Part shown: positions 37,594 through 44,708 of the stretch, piece by piece
How the letters are laid out: each line of letters opens with the position of its first letter
Numbering within the stretch: the first letter of the stretch is position 1
NCBI GenBank assembly: GCA_036494465.1
Contig: DASXOJ010000086.1
Location: 1-64,000 of the forward strand
Reading direction: 5' to 3'
From: CAJCJE01 sp036494465
GTDB lineage: Bacteria; Actinomycetota; Actinomycetes; Mycobacteriales; Pseudonocardiaceae
DNA length: 64,000 bases
Notes under the pieces: model-generated
Told to the model about the DNA's origin: nothing
Database searches by the model: none
The model's input: the letters and a program-made list of their open reading frames with translations, nothing else
Program-made: the position numbers and the translations under genes

Positions 37594-39141
37594 GGCTGTA
37601 AACCGGCGAACTACAGCCAGCACGCTGACGAAACCGGCTTCAACGAACCAGAGCAGCGCCATGACCTGAACGGCCATTGTGGACAGCGAACTGTCCGAGG
37701 GCTGACCGGCGGTTGTGGTGTCCTGGTTCCACAACGCGATCCCGGTGGCAATCATGGCGACGCAGAAGACGCTGATGACGATCAGCAACGACAGCGACAG
37801 CCACGACGGGACTCTCGGCAACGCGGACACCTTCGCGGCACTGCCCAGCGCACGCCTTCTGGCCGTCCGCCAGCGAACGATCACGCCAAGGCCGACGGCG
37901 AACACCAGCATAACGATGCCCACGCTCAGATCACCGGACGACCGCACGCCATCGGGCAGTCTGCCGAAGGTGAAGCCGACGAACCCGCCGAGGGAGAAGT
38001 CAGCGAAGAACAGGAAGCCCACCCACAGCAAGAACAACCCGACCCTGCTGACCTTCGGCTGGGCGATCACAGTGGACCGAACCGCGGCACCGGCAGGTTC
38101 ACGGGTGACGGGCGCCCGGGCCGGCACGGTCGGTTGATCCGCCAACGAAACCCTTGGCCGCTCGAACGGCACCGCGGCCGGCCCGAGTGGCGCAGCCGAC
38201 GCGCTGAGCGAGTTCGATACCGGCGTCGGGCCCGGGTTCGGCGTCGCGGCCGAGGTCGCCGCCGAAGTCGCGGCTGGCTTCGGAATCGGCTTCAAGACCG
38301 GCGTTGAGATCGCGGGCGGGATCCGCTCTGGCATCGATTGCGGGATCCGCTTCGGCCTCGACTTGGGGATCGTGTGGCGTGGCAATCGCACATCGATAAT
38401 CGGCGGAGGTGGTTTGCGCAGCAGGAGTTCGCCGCTGGTGTTGCCTGAACTCATTTGCGGGCTGGGCATGTTCCGGTTCGCCATCGCCGCCAGCAGCCCA
38501 CTGAACAACGCCTGAACGGTCAACGGCACGCCGCCGATGCTGGGCCCGTCCTTCAACAGCCTGATGAGTTCGGCGCTGAAAGCCGTGTACCGCTCACCAG
38601 GCGGCGCATAGGAGATCTTGTTCCTCGGCGAGGACGCGATGACCGAGGTGCCCTCGATCCTGACCTCGCGGGGGCTCAGCGTGGCGACGGACATCGCACC
38701 GACTGCCAGCCCCGAATAGCAACAGTCCAGAATCAGCAACTTGGTCCTGGCCCGACTGTTCTCGACGGCGTCCCGAACGGTCTCGAAAGCGACCGCGCTG
38801 GCGCTCAGGATGTTCTCGTCGGTGCCGCCGACCGCCAGGTAAAGCTCGTCGCGCATCGGATGCTGCACGCCGTGCCCCGAGTAATAGATCAGCAGCAGAT
38901 CCTCGGCCTGCCTTGCCAGCAGGGACAACGGCCGGACCGCGTCAGCCGGCGTGCCTGGCGCCTCGACCACAACGCAATGGTTCTCGGCGAAGATGCCGGT
39001 GATCGGATTGGTCAGCACGGCCCGCAGGTCGACCAGGTTGTTGTGCACTGCAGGCAGGTTTGGCAATTGGTCGGAGCGATCGAACGTACTCGCGCCGATC
39101 AACACGGCGCGGGAAAGTTCAGGATCGGGATATGCGGACAA
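37567..39141 (-). CDS. Caspase-like peptidase with a four-helix membrane tail
   Basis: A 524-residue protein. The N-terminal caspase (C14) domain spans about residues 10-245: YYSGHGV carries the catalytic His (about 90) and DCCYSG the catalytic Cys (about 141), with the preceding Asp at 139. A Pro/Ala/Ser-rich linker of roughly 110 residues follows. The C-terminal region has four hydrophobic helices around residues 367-520, so the protein is likely membrane-anchored with the protease in the cytoplasm. The only in-frame start is TTG at 39141, since a stop lies just upstream. It begins 6 nt after the EACC1 gene. Caspase plus EACC1 fits a predicted conflict or programmed-death module. The peptide target and trigger are unknown. 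Confidence 0.88.
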   Translation of the reverse strand: MSAYPDPELSRAVLIGASTFDRSDQLPNLPAVHNNLVDLRAVLTNPITGIFAENHCVVVEAPGTPADAVRPLSLLARQAEDLLLIYYSGHGVQHPMRDELYLAVGGTDENILSASAVAFETVRDAVENSRARTKLLILDCCYSGLAVGAMSVATLSPREVRIEGTSVIASSPRNKISYAPPGERYTAFSAELIRLLKDGPSIGGVPLTVQALFSGLLAAMANRNMPSPQMSSGNTSGELLLRKPPPPIIDVRLPRHTIPKSRPKRIPQSMPERIPPAISTPVLKPIPKPAATSAATSAATPNPGPTPVSNSLSASAAPLGPAAVPFERPRVSLADQPTVPARAPVTREPAGAAVRSTVIAQPKVSRVGLFLLWVGFLFFADFSLGGFVGFTFGRLPDGVRSSGDLSVGIVMLVFAVGLGVIVRWRTARRRALGSAAKVSALPRVPSWLSLSLLIVISVFCVAMIATGIALWNQDTTTAGQPSDSSLSTMAVQVMALLWFVEAGFVSVLAVVRRFTADRPGRRRR

Positions 39142-39147
39142 AACACA

Positions 39148-39507
39148 TCACGCGCCGTCGCCGAAAAATGCCCGAACCTGCACCAGCAGTTTCTCGGCAT
39201 CGACACCGGATCCGCACGTCAATTCCAACTCGCGACCGCCCGCATTGCGCAGTTTCAGTGAGACGGCGTTCGTCTCCTTGCGCCGGCGTAGCCAGGCGAA
39301 CACGGAAGAGACCAGCGTCGTCGCCGTTCCACTCGTCACGATCACGGTGAGCGCGTCCGCGATTCCGCCCATCTGGCCAGGAACCGGCACTCTGCCGACA
39401 AAATCGACCCGGCCACGGAGATCATCCTCGCCTCGCAGCCAGCGCGCCAGTACGCGAAGCTCGTCGACCTGTTCGTCGATGCGAATGTCAACAGTTCCAG
39501 AATCCAC
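39148..39507 (-). CDS. EACC1-like protein (effector-associated constant component 1)
   Basis: About 119 residues. The pattern matches the EACC1 proteins described beside effector genes in actinobacterial conflict systems: DELRVLARWLRGEDDLRGRV, then a Gly/Ala stretch VPVPGQMGGIADALTVIVTS, a hydrophobic helix TATTLVSSVFAWLRRRK, and a basic beta segment. A GTG start at 39507 has GGGGAG upstream at good distance; the TTG at 39525 is an alternative. It precedes the caspase gene by 6 nt in the same operon. Its biochemical role is not known; it is thought to accompany or set up the effector. Confidence 0.8.
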   Translation of the reverse strand: MDSGTVDIRIDEQVDELRVLARWLRGEDDLRGRVDFVGRVPVPGQMGGIADALTVIVTSGTATTLVSSVFAWLRRRKETNAVSLKLRNAGGRELELTCGSGVDAEKLLVQVRAFFGDGA

Positions 39508-39527
39508 CAGGCCACTCCCCGACAACT

Positions 39528-39545
39528 GCCGTGAAAATTCACGGC
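39528..39545. promoter_or_regulatory. 18-bp palindrome GCCGTGAA-AA-TTCACGGC before the EACC1-caspase operon
   Basis: Perfect 8-bp arms (39528-39535 and 39538-39545) around AA. It lies 20 nt upstream of the EACC1 start, at the expected promoter or leader position. It could be an operator or an RNA hairpin controlling the module. A second imperfect repeat, TGTCCG-N8-CGGACA at 39567-39586, lies just upstream. Confidence 0.6.
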
Positions 39546-39838
39546 GATGCTAGCTCTGAAATCGACTGTCCGACCAAGTCCGGACAAGTCGCATTTCCAT
39601 TGCCGGTTATGGGCAGGTGGGCGGTGCGGCGCAACGCGCAACCATCCCCCTGCCGCTCGTCGGCGGCGAACTCGCGCGGTGGTGCCGACGATCCGGGCGC
39701 TGGACTGGCCCTCCGTCGCACGGTGCGGGCGGCCACAGCCACGCGCACATCGTCGAGAGTTTCCGTGAAGGCCGACGACCTGAGGTTTCGGCCGCGTCCA
39801 CGCCGGCCGAGGAACGATCATTATCGGCTGGCGCATCG
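39546..39838. other. Non-coding gap upstream of the EACC1-caspase operon
   Basis: About 290 bp between the EACC1 regulatory palindrome and the stop of the metal-receptor gene. I see no gene with convincing codon pattern on either strand; open frames here are Arg/Pro-rich. It carries the TGTCCG inverted repeat at 39567-39586 and presumably the operon's promoter. Confidence 0.5.
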
Positions 39839-40621
39839 TCAGGCCAGCGAGCTCGCCAGCAGGTTTTTCGCCTCGACCAGCGAGGGTCCGCACCAGGTCA
39901 GGTACCGGCCGGACACCAGCGCATGGCGAACGCCGGGGAAGGCTTCGGGTCCGTCCTCCTCGGTGAACAGGTAGGGCTCGTCCGGCAGCACCAGGAGGTC
40001 TGCGGCGCCGGTGGCGAACATCGCGCGAAGATCGTCGAGGGAGGGGCGCGGGTAGCGGTCGGGGTCGTCGGCGTAGGCGTTGGCGATGCCGAGTCTGCGT
40101 AGGACATCACCGGCAAAGGTGTCGCGACCGATGACAACCCACGGTTTGCGCCACACCGGAATGACGGCGGTGGTGCGTACCGGTTCGGTCGGCGCCCAGA
40201 GCCGTTCGGCGTCGAGCAGCCAGCGGGGTTCGGGTGCGCCGAGCGCGTCGGTCAGGAGACGGCGGACCGAGGCCAGTCCGATCGGCACGGTGTGCGCGGC
40301 TTCGGTCACCCAGACCGGGATTCCGTTGGCTCGCAGACGAAGCACGTCCTCCTCGCGGTTCTCCTCGGCGTTGGCGACGACCAGATCCGGCCGCGCGGCG
40401 AGCACGGCATCAACCTTCGGGTACTTCGAACCGCCGACCCGGACTACTGAATCCAATGTGGACGGATGGGTGCAGTAGTCGGTGGCGCCGACGAGGATGC
40501 CGGGCAGGGTCAGCGCGATGGACTCGGTCAGCGACGGCACCAGGCTGACCACCCGGCTCGGTCGAGCTGTGAACTCTGTGGCTACACCTAGATCGTCGGC
40601 GACAACCTTGGGTTTACTCAT
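39839..40621 (-). CDS. Helical-backbone metal receptor (BtuF-like fold), apparently cytoplasmic
   Basis: A 260-residue protein with the BtuF/periplasmic-binding fold signature: RVVSLVPSLTESIALTLPGI, a middle RPDLVVANAEENREEDVLRLRANGIPV and RRLGIANAYADDPDRYPRPS. It has no signal peptide or lipobox, so it may bind a cobalamin- or haem-like ligand inside the cell. Its ATG overlaps the RNase stop by 8 nt (ATGAGTAA), so the pair is translationally coupled. Confidence 0.85.
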   Translation of the reverse strand: MSKPKVVADDLGVATEFTARPSRVVSLVPSLTESIALTLPGILVGATDYCTHPSTLDSVVRVGGSKYPKVDAVLAARPDLVVANAEENREEDVLRLRANGIPVWVTEAAHTVPIGLASVRRLLTDALGAPEPRWLLDAERLWAPTEPVRTTAVIPVWRKPWVVIGRDTFAGDVLRRLGIANAYADDPDRYPRPSLDDLRAMFATGAADLLVLPDEPYLFTEEDGPEAFPGVRHALVSGRYLTWCGPSLVEAKNLLASSLA

Positions 40622-42056
40622 CGACGCGTTCGAAGCCGACCTTGCGCTTGGCCGGATCGGCTTCGACGAGCCGAACGTGGATCTGTCGTCCTTCCGGCAT
40701 GTTGTCACCGGCGCAGCGGGCGACAACCGGAGGTTCAACCACGAACACCTCACCGGAGCGGGCTTCCGCGTGCAGGACCACTGCCGGGAAGATCTGTCCG
40801 ACCTGGTCGGCGAGCACCCACGACTCGACCTGGGCCAGGCAGGTGCGCTCGACTCGGCTGGCCAGCAGGTCCGAGGACGCCATCAGCCCGGGCAGTTCCG
40901 GCAGCGCGCGTATCGCCCACTCGGGGAGCTCCGCGTTGGACGCGATGGCGAGGCAGATCTCGGCGGCGAACCGGTCGACCAACCGCCGCAGTGGCGCCGT
41001 GACGTGCGCATACGGGGCACCGAGGCCAGCGTGCGTGATGGTGTCCGGGAGGGTGCCGGTGGCCGCGTCGAAGGCGGTGTAACCGGCGCCGCGCAGCAGG
41101 CGGGTGGCGTCCACGTGGAAGGCCAGCGCCTCCGGCCTGCGCGGATCGAGACCAGCGAGCACCCTGGCCGCGGTGTCCCCGGCAGGCCAGTCGATGCCCA
41201 GTGCCTGGGCTCTGCGGCGCAGGCTGGCCATGGCGTCGGGTTCCGGGTCGGGGAGGGTGCGCAGCACGCCGACGCCGGCCTGGAGCATCAGGTGCGCAGC
41301 GCACATGCCGGTGAGCAGGGACAGTTCCGCGTTCCAGGCTTCGACGTCGACCCGGGAGCGCAGTTGCAGGCGCCAGCCGCCCTCGCCGTCGGACACGGCG
41401 CGCTGTTCCGGCAGTTGCAACTCGACCGCTCCCCTGTCAACCGCGAGTTCACGGCGAAGCCTGCCGAATTCGGGGAGCAGCCTGAACGACGAGTGCCCCT
41501 CGCCCGCGGCGAGTTGCTGGCGGACCGTGTCGTAGTCGTACTGGGCGACCGAGCGCACCGTCGCCCTGCGCACGCGCACGGCCTGGGCTTCCCCACTGGA
41601 GTCGCAGTCGATCGTCCAGAGCACCGAAGGGCGGATCTCGCCGGGCAGCAGGCTGGCCGCGTCCTCGGAGAGCAGGGCCGGGTGCAGCGGGACCACCGCG
41701 TCGGGCAGGTAGAGGGTCTGGCCACGGCGGCGGGCCTCCGCGTCGAGGGCACCGCCGGAGTGGACGAAGTGGCCGACGTCGGCGATGGCGTAGTCGAGCC
41801 GGTACCCGGAGCCGTTGCGACGGACCAATAACGCCTGGTCGAGGTCTTTCGCACCGGCCGGGTCGATGGTGACCAGCGGCAGGTCGGTGGCGTCCTCGCG
41901 GTCGCCGAGATCGGCGGAGAGCACCTGCTCGGCCTCGACCAAGGCGTCGGTGGGGTACTCGGCGGGCAGCGAGAATTCGGCCCGGATGGCGGAAAAGTCT
42001 CCGCCACCGCTCCGGCAAGAGGAGCGGATGGCTTCAGACCGCGATTGCGCCGCCAC
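40614..42056 (-). CDS. RNB-domain ribonuclease (RNase II/R family)
   Basis: A 480-residue exoribonuclease-like protein. The RNB core shows TIDPAGAKDLDQAL and LDYAIADVGHFV, with the four metal-binding Asp positions of the family in this stretch, and later the RRLVDRFA region. The S1 and cold-shock domains of full RNase R are missing, so it is a short actinobacterial RNB protein. The GTG at 42056 has only a cramped GAGG upstream; a slightly later start is possible. It is coupled to the metal receptor downstream. Confidence 0.88.
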   Translation of the reverse strand: MAAQSRSEAIRSSCRSGGGDFSAIRAEFSLPAEYPTDALVEAEQVLSADLGDREDATDLPLVTIDPAGAKDLDQALLVRRNGSGYRLDYAIADVGHFVHSGGALDAEARRRGQTLYLPDAVVPLHPALLSEDAASLLPGEIRPSVLWTIDCDSSGEAQAVRVRRATVRSVAQYDYDTVRQQLAAGEGHSSFRLLPEFGRLRRELAVDRGAVELQLPEQRAVSDGEGGWRLQLRSRVDVEAWNAELSLLTGMCAAHLMLQAGVGVLRTLPDPEPDAMASLRRRAQALGIDWPAGDTAARVLAGLDPRRPEALAFHVDATRLLRGAGYTAFDAATGTLPDTITHAGLGAPYAHVTAPLRRLVDRFAAEICLAIASNAELPEWAIRALPELPGLMASSDLLASRVERTCLAQVESWVLADQVGQIFPAVVLHAEARSGEVFVVEPPVVARCAGDNMPEGRQIHVRLVEADPAKRKVGFERVDE

Positions 42057-42131
42057 ACCTCGACCCTAATAGCCCGCCGGGCACCACGTCAGGTCCGGTC
42101 GGGCACGAACACTTATCGATCACCCGGTTGA

Positions 42132-42749
42132 TCACCATTGCTGGCCGTTGGGGGTGTTGCCAGGAGTGGGGCCGAAGCCGGGATGCGGGCCAGGGAACGG
42201 CGGGGGCGGGACCGGCATCGGCGGGGGTTGCTGCATCGAACGCTGGGGGGTGCCGTGCTGGGGTGTCGTGGGCGGCTGGATCGGCGATTGGTACGGGGGC
42301 GCTGAGTGCTGGTGGGGGTAGGTGGCGTAGGCGGGCGCGGTCTGCGTGGCGGGGATCGGGTCCAGGCAGGAGACCAGCACGGTGGCCTCCTCGGCGTTGG
42401 TGATCCGCCTGCCGTTGCGCTCCCGGTAGACGAGTTCGCCGTTGGCGTCGATCTCGACGATGCAGCCGACCTCGGCCAGCTGGTCCTCGTCGAGATCGAC
42501 GAGCTTTTCGTAGCGGGAGGGCTGGACCCGGTAGATCGGCCAGTTGAGGTGACCGAACGCCTGGTGGAACTCGGCGAGCAGGTGGGTCATCTGCTGTTGC
42601 CAGGGCAGCGGCATCGATTCCACCAGCGACCTGGGCAGTACCGCGTATCCGTCGGTCACGCCCGGATGGGGTTGGCCGAAGTAGTCCCGCAGCGGCGTGC
42701 TGGACGCGGGCGGGCCGGACGGACGGGGAATGGGATCAGGTGTGAACAT
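42132..42749 (-). CDS. Hypothetical protein with proline-rich tail, last gene of the T4SS-like cluster
   Basis: A 205-residue protein. The N-terminal ~125 residues are well structured: SLVESMPLPWQQQMTHLLAEFHQAFGH, then WPIYRVQPSRYEKLVDLDEDQLAEV and a short beta region ending in VLVSCLDP. From residue 130 it turns into a Pro/Gln-rich tail. I cannot name the family. Its orientation and a 78-bp gap place it at the end of the T4SS-like cluster, so it may be an accessory of the machine. Confidence 0.7.
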   Translation of the reverse strand: MFTPDPIPRPSGPPASSTPLRDYFGQPHPGVTDGYAVLPRSLVESMPLPWQQQMTHLLAEFHQAFGHLNWPIYRVQPSRYEKLVDLDEDQLAEVGCIVEIDANGELVYRERNGRRITNAEEATVLVSCLDPIPATQTAPAYATYPHQHSAPPYQSPIQPPTTPQHGTPQRSMQQPPPMPVPPPPFPGPHPGFGPTPGNTPNGQQW

Positions 42750-42827
42750 GCTGCCGCCTCCTGCACATGATCAACTGGTCGGCTCCCAGCGCGACACGTT
42801 CCCCCGAGTCGCGTTCGGAGCACCTGT

Positions 42828-43835
42828 TCAGACTCCAGGACGAACCGCTTGCTGGACAAGTTGAGAACTGTCCCAGGGCATCGCTACCTGGCGCACGTTC
42901 TGCCCGGTGTAGGGCGCTTCAACTATCTGGTTGTTGCCCAAATACATGAAAACGTGGTGGATGGTGCTCGGGTCGTCGGGGTTGTAGGCCAGGAACATCA
43001 GATCACCCGGTTGGGCGTCGTGCACGGGCAACAGCGCACCGGCGTGGAACTGGTCGGACGACACCCGGGGCAGGTTGATGCCCGCTGCCTGGTAGGCGCG
43101 CAGCATCAGGCCGGAGCAGTCGTAGGAGCTCGGGCCGGTGGCGCCCCAGACGTAGGGCTTGCCGATCTGGCTCAGCGCGAACGCGATCGCGACGGACGCC
43201 GCCTGGGTCGGGGCGGGCAGCAGGTTGCCCGCGCTCGGGCCGCAGCCGGTCGGGTCGGCGATCTGGCCGACGTGCTGCACCAGGTAGGCGGCCATGTTCT
43301 GCCACTTGTTGTAGGCCAGCGGGAACGCGGACCGTTCGACGTCCTGCGCGTCCTCGCCGGGTTGCTGCTGCTGCCAGTTGGGCACGCCGACGAGCACGTC
43401 GTAGAACTTGCCGACCGCGTAGTTCGGGTCGGTGACCTGTTGGTAGGTGCCCCAGCCCTGGGAGGGGCGCATCTGGAAGATGCCCGCCGAGTCGCGGTCG
43501 CCGCCCGCGTCGTTGTGCAGTCCGGACTCCTGCATGCCTGCCTGGATGGCGACCTGCCAGGCGAGCGCGGGCAGGTTGCGTTGCTTGCCGACGGAGATGA
43601 TCAAGGTGACGATCTGCTGCTGGCCCCCGTCGAGTTGGGTGGCCTGCCCCGCGCCGTCGCTGGCGTCCGAGGCCGTGAAGGGACCCAGCGCCGCATCGCA
43701 GCTGGTGTTGCGCCAGGCGGCGCCCGCGGCCTGCTGGGAGCCGCCGACGACGACGTTGGTGAGCGTGCCGACGATCAGTACCCCGACGAACACCACGACG
43801 GCGGCGATGGCGATCAGGATGACGGCGCGGCGCAC
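42828..43835 (-). CDS. VirB1-like wall hydrolase: lysozyme-like plus NlpC/P60 domains
   Basis: A 335-residue protein with an N-terminal membrane anchor. The middle holds a lysozyme/transglycosylase-like core (AIQAGMQESGLHN, SAGIFQMRPSQGWGT) with a catalytic Glu. The C-terminal NlpC/P60 peptidase shows the Cys in YDCSGLMLRAYQAAG and the His in IHHVFMYLG, with PGDLMFLAY between. It would cut glycan strands and stem peptides to open the wall for a secretion channel. GTG start 43835 lies 2 nt after the TcpC-like stop. Such bifunctional enzymes accompany Gram-positive T4SS. Confidence 0.9.
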   Translation of the reverse strand: MRRAVILIAIAAVVVFVGVLIVGTLTNVVVGGSQQAAGAAWRNTSCDAALGPFTASDASDGAGQATQLDGGQQQIVTLIISVGKQRNLPALAWQVAIQAGMQESGLHNDAGGDRDSAGIFQMRPSQGWGTYQQVTDPNYAVGKFYDVLVGVPNWQQQQPGEDAQDVERSAFPLAYNKWQNMAAYLVQHVGQIADPTGCGPSAGNLLPAPTQAASVAIAFALSQIGKPYVWGATGPSSYDCSGLMLRAYQAAGINLPRVSSDQFHAGALLPVHDAQPGDLMFLAYNPDDPSTIHHVFMYLGNNQIVEAPYTGQNVRQVAMPWDSSQLVQQAVRPGV

Positions 43836-43837
43836 GG

Positions 43838-44458
43838 TCAGGACGCGTTCGAGTAGTCCGAGACCAACCAGCCCTGCGGGGTGGAAACCACGGTGATCTG
43901 GAGGTTTCCGCCGTTGGTAGGCAACTGGGCGATGACCGAGCTGGTGTAGGAGGTGACCACGGTGGGCGGGCCGGTGAGCTGGGTGGCGGGGATGTTGGTC
44001 AGGTCGACGGTGGCGAGCTGGGGCAGGATCTCGGGCTCGGTGTAGGGCTGGAGCTGGGCGAGCCACTGCTGGTTGGTCATGTTGACCGGGTGGTTGACCC
44101 AGGCGGAGCCCCACTCCTGGACCACTTGCAGCGCGGCGGGCGCGGCGGGCGCGGAGACCGGGGTCTCGGGCGCGGTGGACAGCCGGGTGCTGGGCTCGCT
44201 GGCGTTGGTCTGCGGTGGCTGGTTGCTGTTGACCGACGACGAGGTCGTGGACGGCGCCTGCGTGGTGGTGGTGTCGAACGGGCCGACGGTGTGCGAGGTC
44301 GGCGACGGCGGGTGGAGGCGGGCGATGGCGATCGCGATGGCGATACCCAGAATGGCCACGATGACGATCGCGCCGACCAGATGTCGAGGCGACCGCAGCG
44401 GCCACGCCCACAGCCTGCGGTAGACGGCCGCGCGGCCCCGATTCGTCCTGATCGGCAT
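43838..44458 (-). CDS. TcpC/VirB8-like membrane-anchored component
   Basis: A 206-residue protein with one membrane helix (about residues 27-46) after a basic cytoplasmic N-terminus. A Thr/Pro/Ser-rich linker follows, then a C-terminal domain with VVQEWGSAWVNH near its start and SDYS at the end. The size, topology and position between TrbL-like and VirB1-like genes fit the VirB8/TcpC family of conjugation machines, although similarity is too weak to be certain. Confidence 0.65.
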   Translation of the reverse strand: MPIRTNRGRAAVYRRLWAWPLRSPRHLVGAIVIVAILGIAIAIAIARLHPPSPTSHTVGPFDTTTTQAPSTTSSSVNSNQPPQTNASEPSTRLSTAPETPVSAPAAPAALQVVQEWGSAWVNHPVNMTNQQWLAQLQPYTEPEILPQLATVDLTNIPATQLTGPPTVVTSYTSSVIAQLPTNGGNLQITVVSTPQGWLVSDYSNAS

Positions 44459-44708
44459 CAGTACCCGTAACCCTTGTTCGCTGTCCCCGCGTCGCCCCCC
44501 AGCTCCGAACAGCGCACCCTAGCAGCGCGACCTCGCCCGTGCGCGAAGTTGTCCACAGCCCCGGAAACGCCCCGCGAGTTGTCCACAGGTGCGGTGAATA
44601 ACCCTCCGCGAGATTTTGCGACCGCCCTAGGCTGGAAGCGGGGCCGCCAGCCCCCTGGGAGGGCGGGGGGTCGGGGGAAATAGGTGAGATTGTTTCGGGT
44701 TGGCATGG
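44459..44708. promoter_or_regulatory. Intergenic region with paired DnaA-box-like sites
   Basis: TTGTCCACA occurs at 44549-44557 and 44579-44587, a 30-bp spacing (about three helical turns). The flanks are similar, CGCGA(A)G before and G after each copy. TTGTCCACA is the actinobacterial DnaA-box consensus as I know it. The 250-bp gap also has a TAGGCT at about 44630 that could be a -10 box for genes downstream. It is the largest gap inside the T4SS-like cluster. Confidence 0.55.

Noticed and set aside
39342..39893. Minus-strand open frame upstream of EACC1
   Set aside because: Arg/Gly/Trp-rich translation without a domain, in a region with promoter-like repeats; not supported as a gene.
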